A DNA stretch of 64,000 bases from Desulfoprunum benzoelyticum (GTDB taxonomy: Bacteria > Desulfobacterota > Desulfobulbia > Desulfobulbales > Desulfocapsaceae), in the NCBI RefSeq assembly GCF_014201505.1, contig NZ_JACHEO010000003.1:62001-126000 (forward strand), read 5' to 3'. Positions 10,702 to 19,509 of this stretch are shown here, in pieces. Positions within the stretch are counted from its first letter, which is position 1. The number at the start of each line of letters is the position of its first letter. The translations under genes were made by a program, and so were the position numbers. Under the pieces are notes generated by a model. It was not told the DNA's origin, did not search any database, and saw nothing but the letters and a program-made list of their open reading frames with translations.

Positions 10702-11052
10702 CTATTCGTAGCGTGCCATCGGCAGACCGTCCTCGAACGACAGCACGATCGTCGAGATTTCGGTAAGGTCCACCTCCGGCCAGTCGATCGCATCGCCTTC
10801 ACCGTCGACGACCCTGATATTCCAGTAATCAGCCTCTTCCTCCAGGTCGAAACTGATTTCGATTTCCTGTCCGTCCGGCAGAGTATCGGCCGACAGCACG
10901 TCCTCCTGCCAGTCATCGGCAAAGGCCGGCCTGATATACAGCTCATAGATCTCGACTCCGGTCCTGTTGACCAGGGTGAAATCCTGTTCACCCGCCGTTG
11001 CCGGGCCGAAGGCAAGGAGAACCAGCAGCACGGTCGGCACCAGATTGTTCAT
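10702..11052 (-). CDS. Secreted protein, unknown, one beta-sandwich-like domain
   Basis: The 116-residue product begins with a signal peptide (MNNLVPTVLLVLLAFGPATAG) cut before about residue 22. The mature part is acidic and rich in beta-strand residues: DFTLVNRTGVEIYELYIRP, then WQEDVL, LPDGQEIEISFD and YWNIRVVDGEG. Small periplasmic proteins of this layout recur in proteobacteria, but I know no established function. It lies between the DUF748 gene and dgt on the same strand. No Cys is present in the mature protein. Confidence 0.75.
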   Translation of the reverse strand: MNNLVPTVLLVLLAFGPATAGEQDFTLVNRTGVEIYELYIRPAFADDWQEDVLSADTLPDGQEIEISFDLEEEADYWNIRVVDGEGDAIDWPEVDLTEISTIVLSFEDGLPMARYE

Positions 11053-11095
11053 GGCTCATGCCCCTTGTTGGTATTGGCCCCGCCGCAGCCCGCGC

Positions 11096-14000
11096 TTACA
11101 GGGCTTCGAGAGCGAGCGTGGCAGAAGGCTGCGCTTTCGCGGGCAGCGGCTCTGCGGCCTTGACGGCGATCCTGGCCTTCGCAATCCGGCCTTTGCTTTC
11201 CAGCCTGGAGACGATCAATTGCGCCCGCTCCTCGGCAAGCCGCCGGAAATCGGCATCCGCCACCGCTTCGCTGTCAACGAGCCGGCCGTACAGTTCCTTC
11301 GCCCACCGGACCGCCTGCCGCGGCCGCCCTCCTTCTTCCGGATCCTCTTTCCTGCCGGCGGCTGCAGATGTTTGAGGCTGCCGCTTTGCCGCAGCGAAGA
11401 CCTCTTCGAGTTCCTCCAGCGCCTGCGGCCCGAACCGCTCTCGATACAGTTCCTCCAGGAGCTCGCGGACGTCGAGGTCACTGAAATCGAGCGGGCCGAC
11501 GTTGTCCTCCGGCGCGATCTCTTTCCCCAGGCGGGCGGCAACCGTGCGGCGGACGCTCCGGGTCCTGAGCTCGATGCCGTCGGCCTCGGGGCTGTAGCGC
11601 CCCTGGACGATCAGCTTGAGCTGCGGCCGGTTTCCCAGGGCAGCGGCGAGTTTGATCAGTTTTTCCTTTTCCGGGGGCAGGAGTTCGGCGCTGCCCGGAT
11701 CAAACGCCAGCATATCGAATTTTTCCGCCTTGCCGCCGAACATCTTCGCCAGAACCTGGAACGGGGCGGTTGCCGTCTTGGTGATCAGGTTGGCAAACAT
11801 CTTGCCAATCAGCGAACCGAAGCTGAAACGGGGATCGTTGAGATCGCCGGTCACCGGCAGACCGATATCGATCCGGCCGCTTGCATCCCGCAACAGCGCC
11901 AGGGCCAGATCCAGGGGGAGATTGGCGGCATCGGGGTTGTCGACCCGCTCGCCCAGAATCAGGTTGTCGATGACGATCTTATTCTCGCCCATCATCCGGT
12001 AGTCCTGCAGCTTGTATTTGAGATCGGCGGAAATCTTGCCCGACTTGATGAAACGGCCGGCGAATCTGCCCGAGTACGGCGACAGGCTTTGCATCTCGAG
12101 GTTGCGGAAGATCATGTTGAGATCGGATGAACGGCGGAAATCATCGGTTCGGATCACCCCGTTGATTTTGGCAATCCCGAAACGATCGACCTGCCCGTCG
12201 AGCTTGACCCGGGCCTGAGCGTCGGGCTTCGACGACAGCCCCGCGACGACGCCCTCGAGGTGATGGATGCGGGTCCTGAACTGCGGTTGCAGGCTAAGAT
12301 CGGCAAAGACCATATCGCCCTTGTCGACCAGGATGCGGGAAACATCGAAGGCAAAGGCGTCATCGCCGTCTTGGGACTGCCTGGTTTCAACCGCCGACAC
12401 CGCCGAGGATGGGGCAGGACCGGCGGCCGGCCGATCTTTCAGGACCCTGGCAATATTCAAGGTCCTGTCCTCGCCGATAATCAACTCCCCGACCGGTCGG
12501 GAGATCCTGATCTCCTGGGCCTTGAGCCCATTCGGCTGCAGCGTCAGACTGAACTTGGGCAAGCGGACGGCATCGACACTGAGGTAAGGCTTCTCGGCCG
12601 CGGGATCGGTCAGCCGCAGCTTGTTGAGGCTGAAATTCCCGGCAAAGACTGCCTTTGCCGACTCACCCGGAAAGCCATACCGCAGCTTGCCTTTGGCGGA
12701 GGCCAGGGCCGACTCCAGCTGCAGGGTGACATACGGCTGAAGATAGGGCTGCAGGGAGGTCAGCGCCACATCGGTCGCCTCGATCTCGGCCTCCACCGCC
12801 GGCTTGGCGGGGTCGACCGTGCCGCTGATGGTTGCCGTCCCCCCCGGTGCCACCTGAAATCCGGCGGTGAAACCCATCGGTGATCGGCCGTCGATCCCGG
12901 TCAGCCTGGCCTTGAAATCCTGGAGATTGACCACGGGCGTTGCCGCCGGCGTCGTCAGGTCGGTGAAGCCGGCGGTGAATCCTTCGACCTCGAAGGATTT
13001 GACCAGGTATTTCCACGCCGGGCCGGGATCGGAGGCCGGGGCGGCCTTGCCTGATTTCGCGACCTTGGCGTTCGGCTCCAGTAGCTGCCCCCAGTTCAAG
13101 TTTCCTGCGCCATCGCGGGCGACGTCCAGCCCGCCCCGGCGCAGCGCCAGCCGTTCCAGGGAAAACGACCGGGCGCCGAGATCGCATTCACCGCCTTCCG
13201 CCGTCAGCGTTTCGACGGCAAACAGCGGCTGCGGCGACTGGCCGCGGTCGACCCGGATGCCCCGCCATTCGCCGGCGATCCGGCCCAGGACGGCTCGGGT
13301 CGATCCGCCGCCGACGGCAAGTTCCGCCTGGAGATGGAGATCGGCGCCGGCGACCACCGCCTTGACCGGGACCTTGCGGCTCCTGTCATCGAGGGTAATG
13401 GCGATATCCTCCAGATCAACGGCGTTTGCCTTGACCGTGAAGGGCCGGTCGACGGCGGCCGGCGGCGGCTCCTGCGGCTCGGTTTTTTGCGACGATGCCT
13501 GCCGGACGACCTGCTGCAGGTTGAGAACGCCGGCATCGTTTATCCGGGCGTCGATGGCGCCGCCTCCCAGCAGCAGCCGGGTCACCTGCAGTTCGCGGCT
13601 CGCCGAATCGAAACGGGGCGCTTCCAGTTCCAGCTTTCGGGCGTGGAACAAGGCCTTCTCGGCCTTGGGCAGTTTGAGCGCCAGCTCGGTGACGGAGAGA
13701 TCCAACCCTTCCAGGGTCAGGTGAATCGGGGTGGATTCGGCGCTGAACCGGTAGGCGGTGGCGAGATCGATCCGCCCCTCGGGTTCCTCCAGGTTGACGC
13801 TGTCGCGGACGAATTGCCACAGGCTGGCGGTCCGGACGGCATTGAGAGTGAGCCTGCCGCTTGAACGGAACGGGGCCAGGGCGATCTCGCCCTCCCAGCC
13901 GATCGACTCGCCCTCGTCGGTGACGGCGGCAAGATGGCAGGCGCCGCTATGATCCCTGACCGTGGCCAGGCCCTGCAGGTCGAAGTCGAGGTTGTGCAGC

Positions 14001-14518
14001 GTGAAACCGGCCGGGGTGCTCGGGCGCCTGTCGACCACGACCAGTCTCCCGTCGCGGATGGCAGCATTGCCGAGGATCAACGGCAGGGGGCCGGTATCGG
14101 GTTTGTCCGCCGCAGTCGGCGACGGCGAGGCGGCCAGCCTCGCCAGATTGAACGAACCGTCGGCCTCGGCGACCAGATGCACCTCCGGCCGGGTGAGGGC
14201 GATCTCCCGCAGCACCACGGCCCACTGGAACAGACTGCTGGCCTCGAGGTCGACGAACAGCCGTTCGAAGCTCACCAGCGGCGATCCATCCGTCTGCTGC
14301 AGGCTGAAGCCGTTGACATCGATGGTCAGCAGGAAGGGATTGATGGCGATCCTGTCGACCGCGGCCCGGCAATCAAGATGCCGGGCCGCATAGCCGGGCG
14401 CATACCATCGCAGGATCCTCGGCGCCGCGACAAAACCGGCAAGGGCATACAGCAGCACGGCGACCGCTGCAATGATCAGGTATCTGTTGGTCAGCGCCTT
14501 TCGAATCGTGGGATGCAT
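11096..14518 (-). CDS. DUF748 / AsmA-like envelope protein
   Basis: A 1140-residue protein with one N-terminal membrane segment (YLIIAAVAVLLYALAGFVA) and a very long periplasmic part of repeating beta-strands. The start of the periplasmic domain (LDCRAAVDRIAINPFLL, TIDVNGFSLQQTDG) matches the DUF748 family, related to AsmA and the bridge-like lipid-transport proteins. The tail includes LAFDPGSAELLPPEKEKL and LKLIVQGRYSPEADG, which resembles an OmpA-like peptidoglycan-binding fold, followed by a charged helical end. Related proteins are proposed to carry phospholipids between the membranes, which is an inference for this one. The product ends near a small secreted protein gene. Confidence 0.85.
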   Translation of the reverse strand: MHPTIRKALTNRYLIIAAVAVLLYALAGFVAAPRILRWYAPGYAARHLDCRAAVDRIAINPFLLTIDVNGFSLQQTDGSPLVSFERLFVDLEASSLFQWAVVLREIALTRPEVHLVAEADGSFNLARLAASPSPTAADKPDTGPLPLILGNAAIRDGRLVVVDRRPSTPAGFTLHNLDFDLQGLATVRDHSGACHLAAVTDEGESIGWEGEIALAPFRSSGRLTLNAVRTASLWQFVRDSVNLEEPEGRIDLATAYRFSAESTPIHLTLEGLDLSVTELALKLPKAEKALFHARKLELEAPRFDSASRELQVTRLLLGGGAIDARINDAGVLNLQQVVRQASSQKTEPQEPPPAAVDRPFTVKANAVDLEDIAITLDDRSRKVPVKAVVAGADLHLQAELAVGGGSTRAVLGRIAGEWRGIRVDRGQSPQPLFAVETLTAEGGECDLGARSFSLERLALRRGGLDVARDGAGNLNWGQLLEPNAKVAKSGKAAPASDPGPAWKYLVKSFEVEGFTAGFTDLTTPAATPVVNLQDFKARLTGIDGRSPMGFTAGFQVAPGGTATISGTVDPAKPAVEAEIEATDVALTSLQPYLQPYVTLQLESALASAKGKLRYGFPGESAKAVFAGNFSLNKLRLTDPAAEKPYLSVDAVRLPKFSLTLQPNGLKAQEIRISRPVGELIIGEDRTLNIARVLKDRPAAGPAPSSAVSAVETRQSQDGDDAFAFDVSRILVDKGDMVFADLSLQPQFRTRIHHLEGVVAGLSSKPDAQARVKLDGQVDRFGIAKINGVIRTDDFRRSSDLNMIFRNLEMQSLSPYSGRFAGRFIKSGKISADLKYKLQDYRMMGENKIVIDNLILGERVDNPDAANLPLDLALALLRDASGRIDIGLPVTGDLNDPRFSFGSLIGKMFANLITKTATAPFQVLAKMFGGKAEKFDMLAFDPGSAELLPPEKEKLIKLAAALGNRPQLKLIVQGRYSPEADGIELRTRSVRRTVAARLGKEIAPEDNVGPLDFSDLDVRELLEELYRERFGPQALEELEEVFAAAKRQPQTSAAAGRKEDPEEGGRPRQAVRWAKELYGRLVDSEAVADADFRRLAEERAQLIVSRLESKGRIAKARIAVKAAEPLPAKAQPSATLALEAL

Positions 14519-14581
14519 GTGTCGGTAATGTGGAAATTGTCGGTTGTTGCCTTCAGACCACCGCCAGGGCCGGCGGGAAAT

Positions 14582-15556
14582 TCAGGGCTGCCATCTTTTG
14601 ATCCTGCCGGCGTCGGCCTGTTCGGAACCATCATCATCGGCGGCCTCGAACGGCCGGTTCTGGCGGAAATCGGGGATCAGCAGATCCTGGCTTGTCAGTT
14701 CCTGGATAAAGGCGTTGTCGAGCCCGAGATCGAGGGCATAACCCATGATGTCATCATACTCTTCCTCCGTCAGGGTCCGATCGATTCCGGGATACTGGCA
14801 GGCCCGGTACTGGGGCGAATACTGCGACATGATGCTGACGGCGATATCCGGCGACAGTTCAGCCAGAAACTTGAGGCATCTGCGGCTGTTGTCGAGGTGG
14901 CCGGGCAGAACGAGATGGCGCACCAGCAGCCCCCGGGTGGCGATCCCGGCCTCATCGAGCTGCAGGTTCCCGACCTGGTGAAGCATCTCCCGCAGAACGC
15001 CGGGGACGATATCGGCGTAGTCGCCGGCCGCCGACAGTCTGCCGGCCAGGGCATTGTGAAGGTACTTGAAATCGGGCAGGTAGATGTCGACCAGGCCCCG
15101 GATCAACCTGAGGGTCTCGACCTCGTCGTAGCCGTTCGAGTTGTAGACCACCGGGATCTTCAGCCCCCGGGCCCTGGCCAGGACGATGGCATCGGCCATC
15201 TGCAGGACCATGTGCGAGGGGGAGACGAAGTTGACATTATGGGCGCCCTCGTCCTGCAACTGCAGCATGATGGAGGCCAGTTCGTCGATCGTCAGCAGCC
15301 AGGTCGGATTGTCCTCGAACTCCTGGCTGATCTGGTAATTCTGACAGAAGACGCAGCGCAGGTTGCAGCCGGCAAAGAAGATTGTCCCCGACCCGCGGCT
15401 GCCGGACAGTGGCGGTTCCTCGCCGAAATGGAGACCGGCATGGGAGATCAGGATGCCGGGCGGCACCCGACAGAATCCAGCCTCGCCGGCCAGCCGATCG
15501 ACCCCGCAGTGCCGCGGGCAGCATTCACAGTGGCTGAGTCGCGCCGCAAAGGACAT
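14582..15556 (-). CDS. Radical SAM protein, PflX / COG1313-like
   Basis: The 324-residue protein has the radical SAM cluster motif in FFAGCNLRCVFCQNYQIS (CxxxCxxC variant) and an N-terminal Cys group (CECCPRHCGVDR, then AGFCRVPPG). It aligns in layout with the pyruvate-formate-lyase-activase-like PflX group: VNFVSPSHMVLQMADAI, then PVVYNSNGYD, then VDIYLPDFKY are typical of that group and of AmrS. The substrate of PflX proteins is not known. A clear ribosome-binding site (GAGGAGGAAG) precedes the ATG. It stands upstream of the DUF748 gene; the HD-domain gene lies further upstream on the same strand. Confidence 0.85.
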   Translation of the reverse strand: MSFAARLSHCECCPRHCGVDRLAGEAGFCRVPPGILISHAGLHFGEEPPLSGSRGSGTIFFAGCNLRCVFCQNYQISQEFEDNPTWLLTIDELASIMLQLQDEGAHNVNFVSPSHMVLQMADAIVLARARGLKIPVVYNSNGYDEVETLRLIRGLVDIYLPDFKYLHNALAGRLSAAGDYADIVPGVLREMLHQVGNLQLDEAGIATRGLLVRHLVLPGHLDNSRRCLKFLAELSPDIAVSIMSQYSPQYRACQYPGIDRTLTEEEYDDIMGYALDLGLDNAFIQELTSQDLLIPDFRQNRPFEAADDDGSEQADAGRIKRWQP

Positions 15557-15706
15557 CTTCCCTCCTCCTCGACAATCCGTACCTTTCCGCCCAGACCCGG
15601 CGGATCCTCAGTCAGTCCGGGCCGGTCGATACCTGACGCCGGTTGTTGTTCGACCACTTCCTGCAGTGTGGAACCCCTGGCGCCGATGGCCTCGACGCCG
15701 ACAATC

Positions 15707-16303
15707 CTATGTCCGTTCGAAAGCGATCTGGGCGGCGGCCGTGTCCTGTCGCAGGGTCTCCAGCAGGGACACGGCCTTGTCCCAGGGATAGCCGGGATAC
15801 AGGTCTTTCGCCTCGTCGATCTTGCCTCCGAAGATCTGGTGCAGCCCGCTGCAGACGGCGCGGGCATGGGGACCGATACCCTCGTGGTCGATGAACAGGA
15901 TGGCATCGATCAGGTCCGCCAGCTTGATCGCCACCAGATGCTCCGGGTTGCGCCGGCGGATGTCCTCCCGCATGTCCTCGAGCCAGGGCGCGATCTGCCT
16001 CTCGATCTCGCGCACGGGGTTGTCGGCGCCGCTGATCGCCTCGATATGCCGTTTCAGCGGGCTCGGCAGATCGCCCATCAGCAGTTCCGGAGCGTCGTGC
16101 AGCGAGGCGTATTCCATGATCCGCAGCAGGGCGGCATCGTCGAGATCGGGCCCGAACAAGTCCCTCGCCAGATGATTGGCGATCCGGGTCACCATGAACA
16201 GGTGCTCGGCCAGGGTCTGGTCCCGGGAGGTACGGACGCTGTGCCAGCGGGTCACATGACCGGCGCGGGCGAGATCGGCGAGTTCGAGTTTCGGCAGGGT
16301 CAT
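15707..16303 (-). CDS. HD-domain hydrolase, YfbR-like 5'-nucleotidase
   Basis: The protein is about 198 residues from an ATG at 16303; a GTG five codons earlier is an alternative start. The HD metal site is visible: QTLAEHLFMVTRIANHLA gives the first His, MEYASLHDAPELLMGDLPSP gives His-Asp and the family's E-x4-GDxPxPxK region, and VAIKLADLIDAILF gives the last Asp. YfbR removes phosphate from deoxynucleoside 5'-monophosphates. The order W-H-S-V-R...D-Q-T-L-A-E-H is typical of that group. Substrate preference cannot be read from sequence. Confidence 0.82.
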   Translation of the reverse strand: MTLPKLELADLARAGHVTRWHSVRTSRDQTLAEHLFMVTRIANHLARDLFGPDLDDAALLRIMEYASLHDAPELLMGDLPSPLKRHIEAISGADNPVREIERQIAPWLEDMREDIRRRNPEHLVAIKLADLIDAILFIDHEGIGPHARAVCSGLHQIFGGKIDEAKDLYPGYPWDKAVSLLETLRQDTAAAQIAFERT

Positions 16304-16564
16304 CGGCAGTTGCGGCACGGAGTTGCCGGAGCACGCCGGCGCGCACTCCGTCGTTCACGAACGATATCAGCCGGGCAAACCTTGTCCGGCTCTGATACCC
16401 CCCATCCTACCATCTTTTGCCGGGCCTGTCCAAGGACCTCTGCGCCCGGCGGCTTTCTGGTCGGCGCAGCGGAATTTCCTTTGCATCGACAGCCGGGCCA
16501 ATTACATTTCGACAACCGGGCCGGATGACGGCCGGCAGGCATATTCAACCGATATCAACGGATC

Positions 16565-17344
16565 ATGACGACGCTCTACCAGTTCAACCGCCGGATCGTG
16601 CTGACCGAGGTCGATTTCCCCGACTTCCTGGTCCGGGGCGCGGCGATTTTCGGCACGGAGGCGGTGGTCATCTGGGACACCCTGACCCACCCGGACGACC
16701 TGCAGCCCCTGCTGCCGCTGCTGAACGACCGTCGCCGCATCGTCGTCTACAGCCATGCCGACTGGGACCATGCCTGGGGGACGGCGGCGGTGGCCGGCGC
16801 CGGTCTCTCCGTTGTCGGCCACCGCCTCTGCCGCCGCCGCTTCGACGCCGACGTCCCCACCACCCTGGAGCAGCGCCGGATCGAGGAACCAGGGCGATGG
16901 GACGCCGTCCGCCTGCTGCCGCCGGATGAGGTGTTCGACGAACAGATGGTTCTCGATCTGGGCGGGCTGAGCCTGGAGCTGCGGGCGCTGCCCGGCCACA
17001 CCCCGGATTCGATCGTCGGCCTGATCCCCGAGCACCGCCTGCTGCTGATGGGCGACACGGTCGAAACGCCCCTGCCCTGCATCCCGCCGGGCTGCCGGCT
17101 CAATCGGTGGCAAAGCGAACTCGAGCGGTGGCTGGCCGACCCGCGGGTGACGACCGTGGTCCCCGCCCACGGGCCCTGGGGCGGCAAGGAGATCATCCGC
17201 CGAACGCTCGACTATCTCGAAGACCTGGGGGCCGGTCGGCCGCCCATGAACCTCGGCGATCTCACCCCGTTCTACCATCAAACCCACGCCGACAACCTCC
17301 AACACTGCCATCCGGCCATCTCTGCCAACACGGACAACCAATGA
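16565..17344 (+). CDS. Metallo-beta-lactamase-fold hydrolase with altered metal motif
   Basis: The 259-residue protein has the MBL fold: an N-terminal strand region, the metal loop YSHADWDHAWG, then LRALPGHTPDSIVGL, LLMGDTVE and VVPAHGPWGG. The usual HxHxDH motif is here HxDxDH, so the second His ligand is an Asp. The third His (PGHT), the bridging Asp (GDT) and the last His (AHG) are kept. This may indicate a changed or single-metal site. The substrate is unknown. Its stop overlaps the start of the cupin gene (ATGA), so the two are translated together. Confidence 0.85.
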   Translation: MTTLYQFNRRIVLTEVDFPDFLVRGAAIFGTEAVVIWDTLTHPDDLQPLLPLLNDRRRIVVYSHADWDHAWGTAAVAGAGLSVVGHRLCRRRFDADVPTTLEQRRIEEPGRWDAVRLLPPDEVFDEQMVLDLGGLSLELRALPGHTPDSIVGLIPEHRLLLMGDTVETPLPCIPPGCRLNRWQSELERWLADPRVTTVVPAHGPWGGKEIIRRTLDYLEDLGAGRPPMNLGDLTPFYHQTHADNLQHCHPAISANTDNQ

Positions 17345-17712
17345 CCAGCATCTTCCCCGACTCGATCACCGCCCTGCCCCTGGCCGATATCCCGCTGGAC
17401 GGCGCCACCGCCTTCCTCTCCCAGGCCGTCTCCCACCAGATCCTGTTCATGGAGTTCGCCGACGATGTCGATCTCCCCGAGCACGCCCACAGCGCCCAGA
17501 CCGGCTTCGTCCTTCAAGGGCGTATCGATCTCGTCATCGACGGCCAGGAGTTCACCTTCTGCAAAGGCGACCGTTACCACATCCCGGCCGGGGTCCGCCA
17601 TTCGGGCAGAGTTCATGCCGGTTACGCCGACATCACCTTTTACGATGAACCCAGCCGCTACGCCGTCGGCAAGGGCCCAGGCCCCGAAGCCCCCCGGCCG
17701 GCCAGGTACTGA
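17341..17712 (+). CDS. Cupin-domain protein
   Basis: A 123-residue single-domain cupin. The first cupin motif is seen in LPEHAHSAQTGFVLQG and the second in GDRYHIPAGVRHSGRVHAGY. The His and Glu/Gln residues that would hold a metal are EHAH, Q and RH. Its ATG overlaps the stop of the MBL gene by four bases, so it is clearly co-expressed. Cupins of this size often act as small-molecule sensors or isomerases; nothing here decides which. Confidence 0.85.
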   Translation: MTSIFPDSITALPLADIPLDGATAFLSQAVSHQILFMEFADDVDLPEHAHSAQTGFVLQGRIDLVIDGQEFTFCKGDRYHIPAGVRHSGRVHAGYADITFYDEPSRYAVGKGPGPEAPRPARY

Positions 17713-17867
17713 CGCCCCGCCGGCGAGCCGCGATCAGACGCCCCTCTTGACAGAAGGGCGCAGGATACGAATAGTTGTTGTGCATACCTGCTGTTCAAGA
17801 GTCGTACCCAGATGCGGTAGCGCGGGATGGATCGCGTTGCCCGAAACCTTCACTCAGGAGTACACTG

Positions 17868-18368
17868 ATGGCGACAATCACACTGAAAGGCAATCCAATC
17901 GAGACTGCAGGCAATCTGCCGGCCATCGGCAGCCAGGCGCCGGCCTTCACCCTGACCCGGACCGATCTTTCCAATTGCAGCCAGGACGATTTTCCCGGCA
18001 AGACGGTCGTCCTCAACATCTTTCCCAGCATCGACACGTCCGTCTGCGCCGCCTCGGTGCGCCGCTTCAACGCCGAGGCCATCCTCCAGAAGGATACGGT
18101 CGTGCTGTGCATTTCCGCCGATCTGCCGTTTGCCCACAAACGGTTCTGCGAGGCGGACGGCCTGGATAACGTCATCCCACTGTCGGTCTTCCGCTCACCT
18201 ACCTTCGGCAGCGATTACGGCGTCACCATAACCACCGGGCCGCTGGCGGGATTGCTGGCCAGAGCGGTCGTCATCATCAATAGCGACGGCAAGGTGGTCT
18301 ACACCGAACTGGTGCCGGAAATCGGCCAGGAACCCGACTACCACAAGGCCATCAGCGTACTTTCATAG
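17868..18368 (+). CDS. tpx: Thiol peroxidase
   Basis: Tpx reduces hydrogen peroxide and alkyl hydroperoxides with electrons from thioredoxin. The product is 166 residues, standard for Tpx. I start at the ATG at 17868 (MATITLKGNPIETAG), preceded by a CAGGAG ribosome-binding site. The peroxidatic Cys lies in FPSIDTSVCAASVRRFN, with the Thr and Arg of the active site, and the resolving Cys in AHKRFCEADGL. PAFTLTRTDLS is the thioredoxin-fold entry. A perfect inverted repeat that follows (18391-18425) probably ends its transcript. Confidence 0.96.
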   Translation: MATITLKGNPIETAGNLPAIGSQAPAFTLTRTDLSNCSQDDFPGKTVVLNIFPSIDTSVCAASVRRFNAEAILQKDTVVLCISADLPFAHKRFCEADGLDNVIPLSVFRSPTFGSDYGVTITTGPLAGLLARAVVIINSDGKVVYTELVPEIGQEPDYHKAISVLS

Positions 18369-18390
18369 TACACCGCGACTCCCGATCGAT

Positions 18391-18425
18391 CTCCACCCTG
18401 ACTGCCACCGACAGTCAGGGTGGAG
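18391..18425 (+). terminator. Long inverted repeat after tpx
   Basis: Two perfect 14-base arms (CTCCACCCTGACTG and CAGTCAGGGTGGAG) with a 7-base loop lie 22 bases after the tpx stop. No T-run follows, so it may end transcription with help or protect the 3' end of the message. Confidence 0.65.
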
Positions 18426-18498
18426 CGGTTGCCGACGCCAATCCCCAACGGCCATCGAATCCACCTCATTTATTACCACCCAGGACATCCATCCGGTC

Positions 18499-19506
18499 AT
18501 GAAATATCCGCTGCCAGACAACTCCTCCGTGCTCATCACCGGCGCCACCGGTTTCACCGGCCGCTGGCTGGTCGACAAACTCCTCAATGAAAAGGTCAGG
18601 GTCAAGGTTATCGCCCGCCCCTCCCGCCGCGCCGAAGAGTTGAAAGCCCTTGGCTGCGAAGTCTTCGAAGGCCAGATCTACGACCCGGCGACGGTGGCGG
18701 CCGCCTGCCGCGATATCGACTATATCATCCATATCGCCGCCGCCTTTCGCGAGGCCGGAATCTCCGACGACATCTACGGCAAGGTCCATGTCGACGCCAC
18801 CAAACTGCTGGCCCGGGCGGCGACGGCCATCCCGGGATTCAAGCGCTTCGTCCACGTGTCGACGATGGGGGTGCACGGCCACATCGAGAACCCGCCGGCC
18901 AACGAGGAATCGCCTTACGGCCCCGGCGATCTCTACCAGGAGACCAAACTCGAGGCGGAACTGTGGCTCAGGGATTTCGCAAAGAAAAGCGGGATGTCGC
19001 TCGCCGTCATCCGCCCCACCGGCATCTACGGCCCCGGCGACCGCCGCCTGCTGAAGGTCTTCAAGATGGCGCAGTGGCCGGTATTTCCGATCCTCGGCTA
19101 CGGCAAGTGCCTCTACCACCTGACCCACGTCGAGGACCTGACCAACTCCTTCCTGCTGGCCGCGACCCACCCGGCGGCCGAGAACGAGGTCTTCCTCTGC
19201 GGCGACCCCGAGGCGATCTCGCTGGTCGACATGGTCGGAATCAGCGCCGAGGTCACCGGCCATATGCCGAAGATCCTGCGGCTGCCGGTCACCCCCTTCT
19301 TCTGGCTGGGGGACCTCTGCGAACTGGTGTGCAAGCCGCTGAAGATCGAGCCGCCGATCTACCGCCGCCGGGTGGCCTTCTACACCAAGGACCGCTCCTT
19401 CGACACCTCGAAGATCCGCACCCGACTCGGCTTCGAAAACGTCTATTCCAACCGCTCGGGGATCATCGAGACCGTGAAGTGGTACCAGGACAAGGGCTGG
19501 CTGTAG
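18499..19506 (+). CDS. NAD-dependent epimerase/dehydratase (extended SDR)
   Basis: The 335-residue protein has the Rossmann signature VLITGATGFTGRWLV and the active-site YQETK (YxxxK), preceded by HVSTMGVHG with the Ser/Thr of the catalytic set. Related enzymes act on nucleotide sugars or on steroid-like and polyprenyl substrates; IRPTGIYGPGDRR is typical of the broad SDR family that includes 3-beta-hydroxysteroid dehydrogenase-like proteins. Its place next to a glycosyltransferase, a pyruvyltransferase and galE suggests a role in cell-surface sugar chemistry, which is inference. It converges on the glycosyltransferase gene with only three bases between. Confidence 0.85.
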   Translation: MKYPLPDNSSVLITGATGFTGRWLVDKLLNEKVRVKVIARPSRRAEELKALGCEVFEGQIYDPATVAAACRDIDYIIHIAAAFREAGISDDIYGKVHVDATKLLARAATAIPGFKRFVHVSTMGVHGHIENPPANEESPYGPGDLYQETKLEAELWLRDFAKKSGMSLAVIRPTGIYGPGDRRLLKVFKMAQWPVFPILGYGKCLYHLTHVEDLTNSFLLAATHPAAENEVFLCGDPEAISLVDMVGISAEVTGHMPKILRLPVTPFFWLGDLCELVCKPLKIEPPIYRRRVAFYTKDRSFDTSKIRTRLGFENVYSNRSGIIETVKWYQDKGWL

Positions 19507-19509
19507 GGA

